Source: Commensalibacter nepenthis
GTDB taxonomy: Bacteria; Pseudomonadota; Alphaproteobacteria; Acetobacterales; Acetobacteraceae
Reading direction: 5' to 3'
Length of the DNA stretch: 64,000 nucleotides
Assembly (NCBI RefSeq): GCF_029953305.1
Contig: NZ_JASBAN010000001.1
Location: 2,163,001-2,227,000 of the forward strand
Made by a program: the position numbers and the translations under genes. The notes beneath the pieces were generated by a model. That model had not been told where the DNA came from. It did not search any database and saw nothing but the letters and a program-made list of their open reading frames with translations. Positions 62,902 through 64,000 of the stretch are shown here, in pieces (position 1 is the stretch's first letter; each line of letters begins with the position of its first letter).

Positions 62902-63864
62902 TTAGTAAGAAACATAAACATCAGTATATAATTGAGAAACTTCTGGGTTCTTTGCTGCCCGTGCTTTTTTCACAGCATCATCGATCAAAGATTGTGATTC
63001 TTTATCAATTTGATCTAGTTTTTCCTCACTGACTTGCCCTTTAACTTTTTGGCGAAAAATTTTTAAAGGGTCTTTATGTTCTCTAATATATTCAATTTCT
63101 TCTTTGGATCTGACTAGTCCTGGGTCTCCTTCAAAATGACTGTAAAAACGATTGGTAATAGCCTCTATAACGCTGGGACCTTTTCCTTCACGTGCACGTT
63201 CGATGGCTTTTTTTGCAGCTTCGTAAACAGCGAAAAAGTCTGTACCATCAACTTTTTCTGCGGGCATTCCAAATCCAGCAGCACGCCCAGCAATATCTTT
63301 GCTGCCAACGGCATAATCACATCCCGTTCCTTCGCCAAAGCCATTATTTTCAAAGATAAATACGACGGGTAGTTGTAAGACAACAGCCATATTCATAGCT
63401 TCAAAAGTAAGACCATGGTTTGATCCGCCATCTCCTGTGAATGATAACCCTATGCCCCCTGTTTTTAATGTTTTGGCAGTCAGCGCAGCACCAATGGCGA
63501 GGGGGGGGCCACCACCAACAATTCCATTAGCACCTAACATACCTTTGTTTAAATCAGCAATATGCATCGATCCACCTTTGCCACGACACAGACCTTCGTC
63601 TTTGCCAAAGATCTCCGCCATCATGGCATGTATATCGCAGCCTTTAGCAATACAATGACCGTGACCACGATGCGTAGAGGTAATATAATCTTTGTTGGTT
63701 AAATTTTCACACACGCCAACTGCAACAGCTTCTTCACCACTATATAAATGAATAAAGCCAGAAATATCACCCGTCGTGTTTTCAACATGCAGGCGCTCTT
63801 CAAATTCACGAATATCACGCATATGTTTATAAGCATCAAGCAATTGATTTTCTGTTAATTTCAT
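62902..63864 (-). CDS. acoA: Acetoin/pyruvate dehydrogenase E1 component, alpha subunit
   Basis: E1alpha binds thiamine diphosphate: GDGGSNHGLTFEAMNMA with ENNGFGEGT is the TPP motif. GFIHLYSGEEAVAVGVC, STHRGHGHCIAKGCD, LCRGKGGSMHIAD and HFEGDPGLVR match acetoin-type E1alpha more closely than pyruvate E1alpha. The 320-residue length fits. AGGTAAC lies before the ATG. The 136 bases upstream to the window edge show no sigma-54 promoter or regulator, so control is unknown. Confidence 0.9.
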   Translation of the reverse strand: MKLTENQLLDAYKHMRDIREFEERLHVENTTGDISGFIHLYSGEEAVAVGVCENLTNKDYITSTHRGHGHCIAKGCDIHAMMAEIFGKDEGLCRGKGGSMHIADLNKGMLGANGIVGGGPPLAIGAALTAKTLKTGGIGLSFTGDGGSNHGLTFEAMNMAVVLQLPVVFIFENNGFGEGTGCDYAVGSKDIAGRAAGFGMPAEKVDGTDFFAVYEAAKKAIERAREGKGPSVIEAITNRFYSHFEGDPGLVRSKEEIEYIREHKDPLKIFRQKVKGQVSEEKLDQIDKESQSLIDDAVKKARAAKNPEVSQLYTDVYVSY

Positions 63865-64000
63865 GATGTTACCTTTCTGATATATTACCGATAATTTAAT
63901 AATACATAATTATTTTTTTCCTTTTAGAACATTAAATTCAATTTATCGTTATGCTATCAGGTGTAGGTAATGATTTAGGTTGTTTTTAAAAAATAAGATA

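Noticed and set aside
63865-64000. Sigma-54 promoter for the aco operon
   Set aside because: No GG-N10-GC (-24/-12) element was found in the 136 bases available.
1-64000. tRNA, rRNA, CRISPR array or prophage
   Set aside because: Gaps between genes were read for T-arm sequences, regular spacers and phage genes; none was convincing.

Overview
The window looks like chromosome from an A+T-rich alphaproteobacterium, most likely an acetic acid bacterium (Acetobacteraceae) of the insect-gut Commensalibacter type. This is an inference. Tim44-like TimA, the cell-cycle regulator TrcR (DUF1013), the DUF4175 protein and the tsaD/hemC and glnD-mutS-murJ neighbourhoods are alphaproteobacterial. The low G+C by eye, an acetoin-dehydrogenase-type operon, a separate cydDC pair and a bacterial Yellow/major royal jelly protein homologue fit the bee- and fly-gut acetic acid bacteria. 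No rRNA, tRNA, CRISPR array, prophage or intact mobile element was seen.

Layout. 1-3.1 kb: an exported Yellow/MRJP-like protein (cut by the window edge) diverges from a TPR-glycosyltransferase. 3.1-13 kb: a minus-strand housekeeping block, transcribed tsaD, gpsA, gpx, murJ, mutS, glnD. 13-20.6 kb: hemCD, secB, timA, mltA and smr, with an orphan DNA methyltransferase and a tri-haem peroxidase lying between mltA and smr. 20.6-24.8 kb: an orphan TctC-like binding protein, cytochrome bc1 genes petB and petC without the Rieske gene, and mtnP. 24.8-29.4 kb: a scarred accessory stretch. It holds insertion-sequence ends, the 3' stub of a cytosine-C5 methylase, an EVE-domain gene, an iron-uptake pair (TonB receptor plus PiuC-type hydroxylase) and a transposase tail. 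29.4-36 kb: argH, lptM, lysA and the DUF4175 gene on the minus strand, with a trypsin-like protease inserted on the plus strand. 36-43.1 kb: radC-like gene, purEK with trcR, rpmE, mscL, a small lipoprotein, secDF. 43.1-48.5 kb: a Gfo/Idh/MocA oxidoreductase, an accessory DUF2806 gene, a small membrane protein, an ABC-F ATPase and an acyltransferase pseudogene. 48.5-52.8 kb: an envelope glycan cluster (GT2, VTT/TVP38 membrane protein, two paralogous polytopic proteins). 53-58.8 kb: cydDC, an OmpA-like lipoprotein, recQ. 58.9-63.9 kb: E1alpha-E1beta-E2-E3 genes of an acetoin-dehydrogenase-type complex.

How the genes work together. Several genes concern respiration and redox: bc1, CydDC, the tri-haem peroxidase and glutathione peroxidase. 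Others serve the envelope: SecB and SecDF for export, MurJ, MltA and LptM for wall and outer membrane, and the GT2/VTT/GT-C-like cluster for surface glycans. The TonB receptor and its hydroxylase would respond to iron, and a Fur-like box lies just upstream. The acetoin/2-oxo-acid complex feeds acetyl-CoA from acetoin or a related substrate.

Nothing here is clearly a new system. The most unusual items are the Yellow/MRJP homologue, an 81-residue internal duplication in one of the paralogous membrane proteins, the E2 subunit with two peripheral-subunit-binding domains, the insertion-sequence scars, and several genes placed inside otherwise conserved clusters. All family assignments come from reading motifs by eye; no database search was possible.
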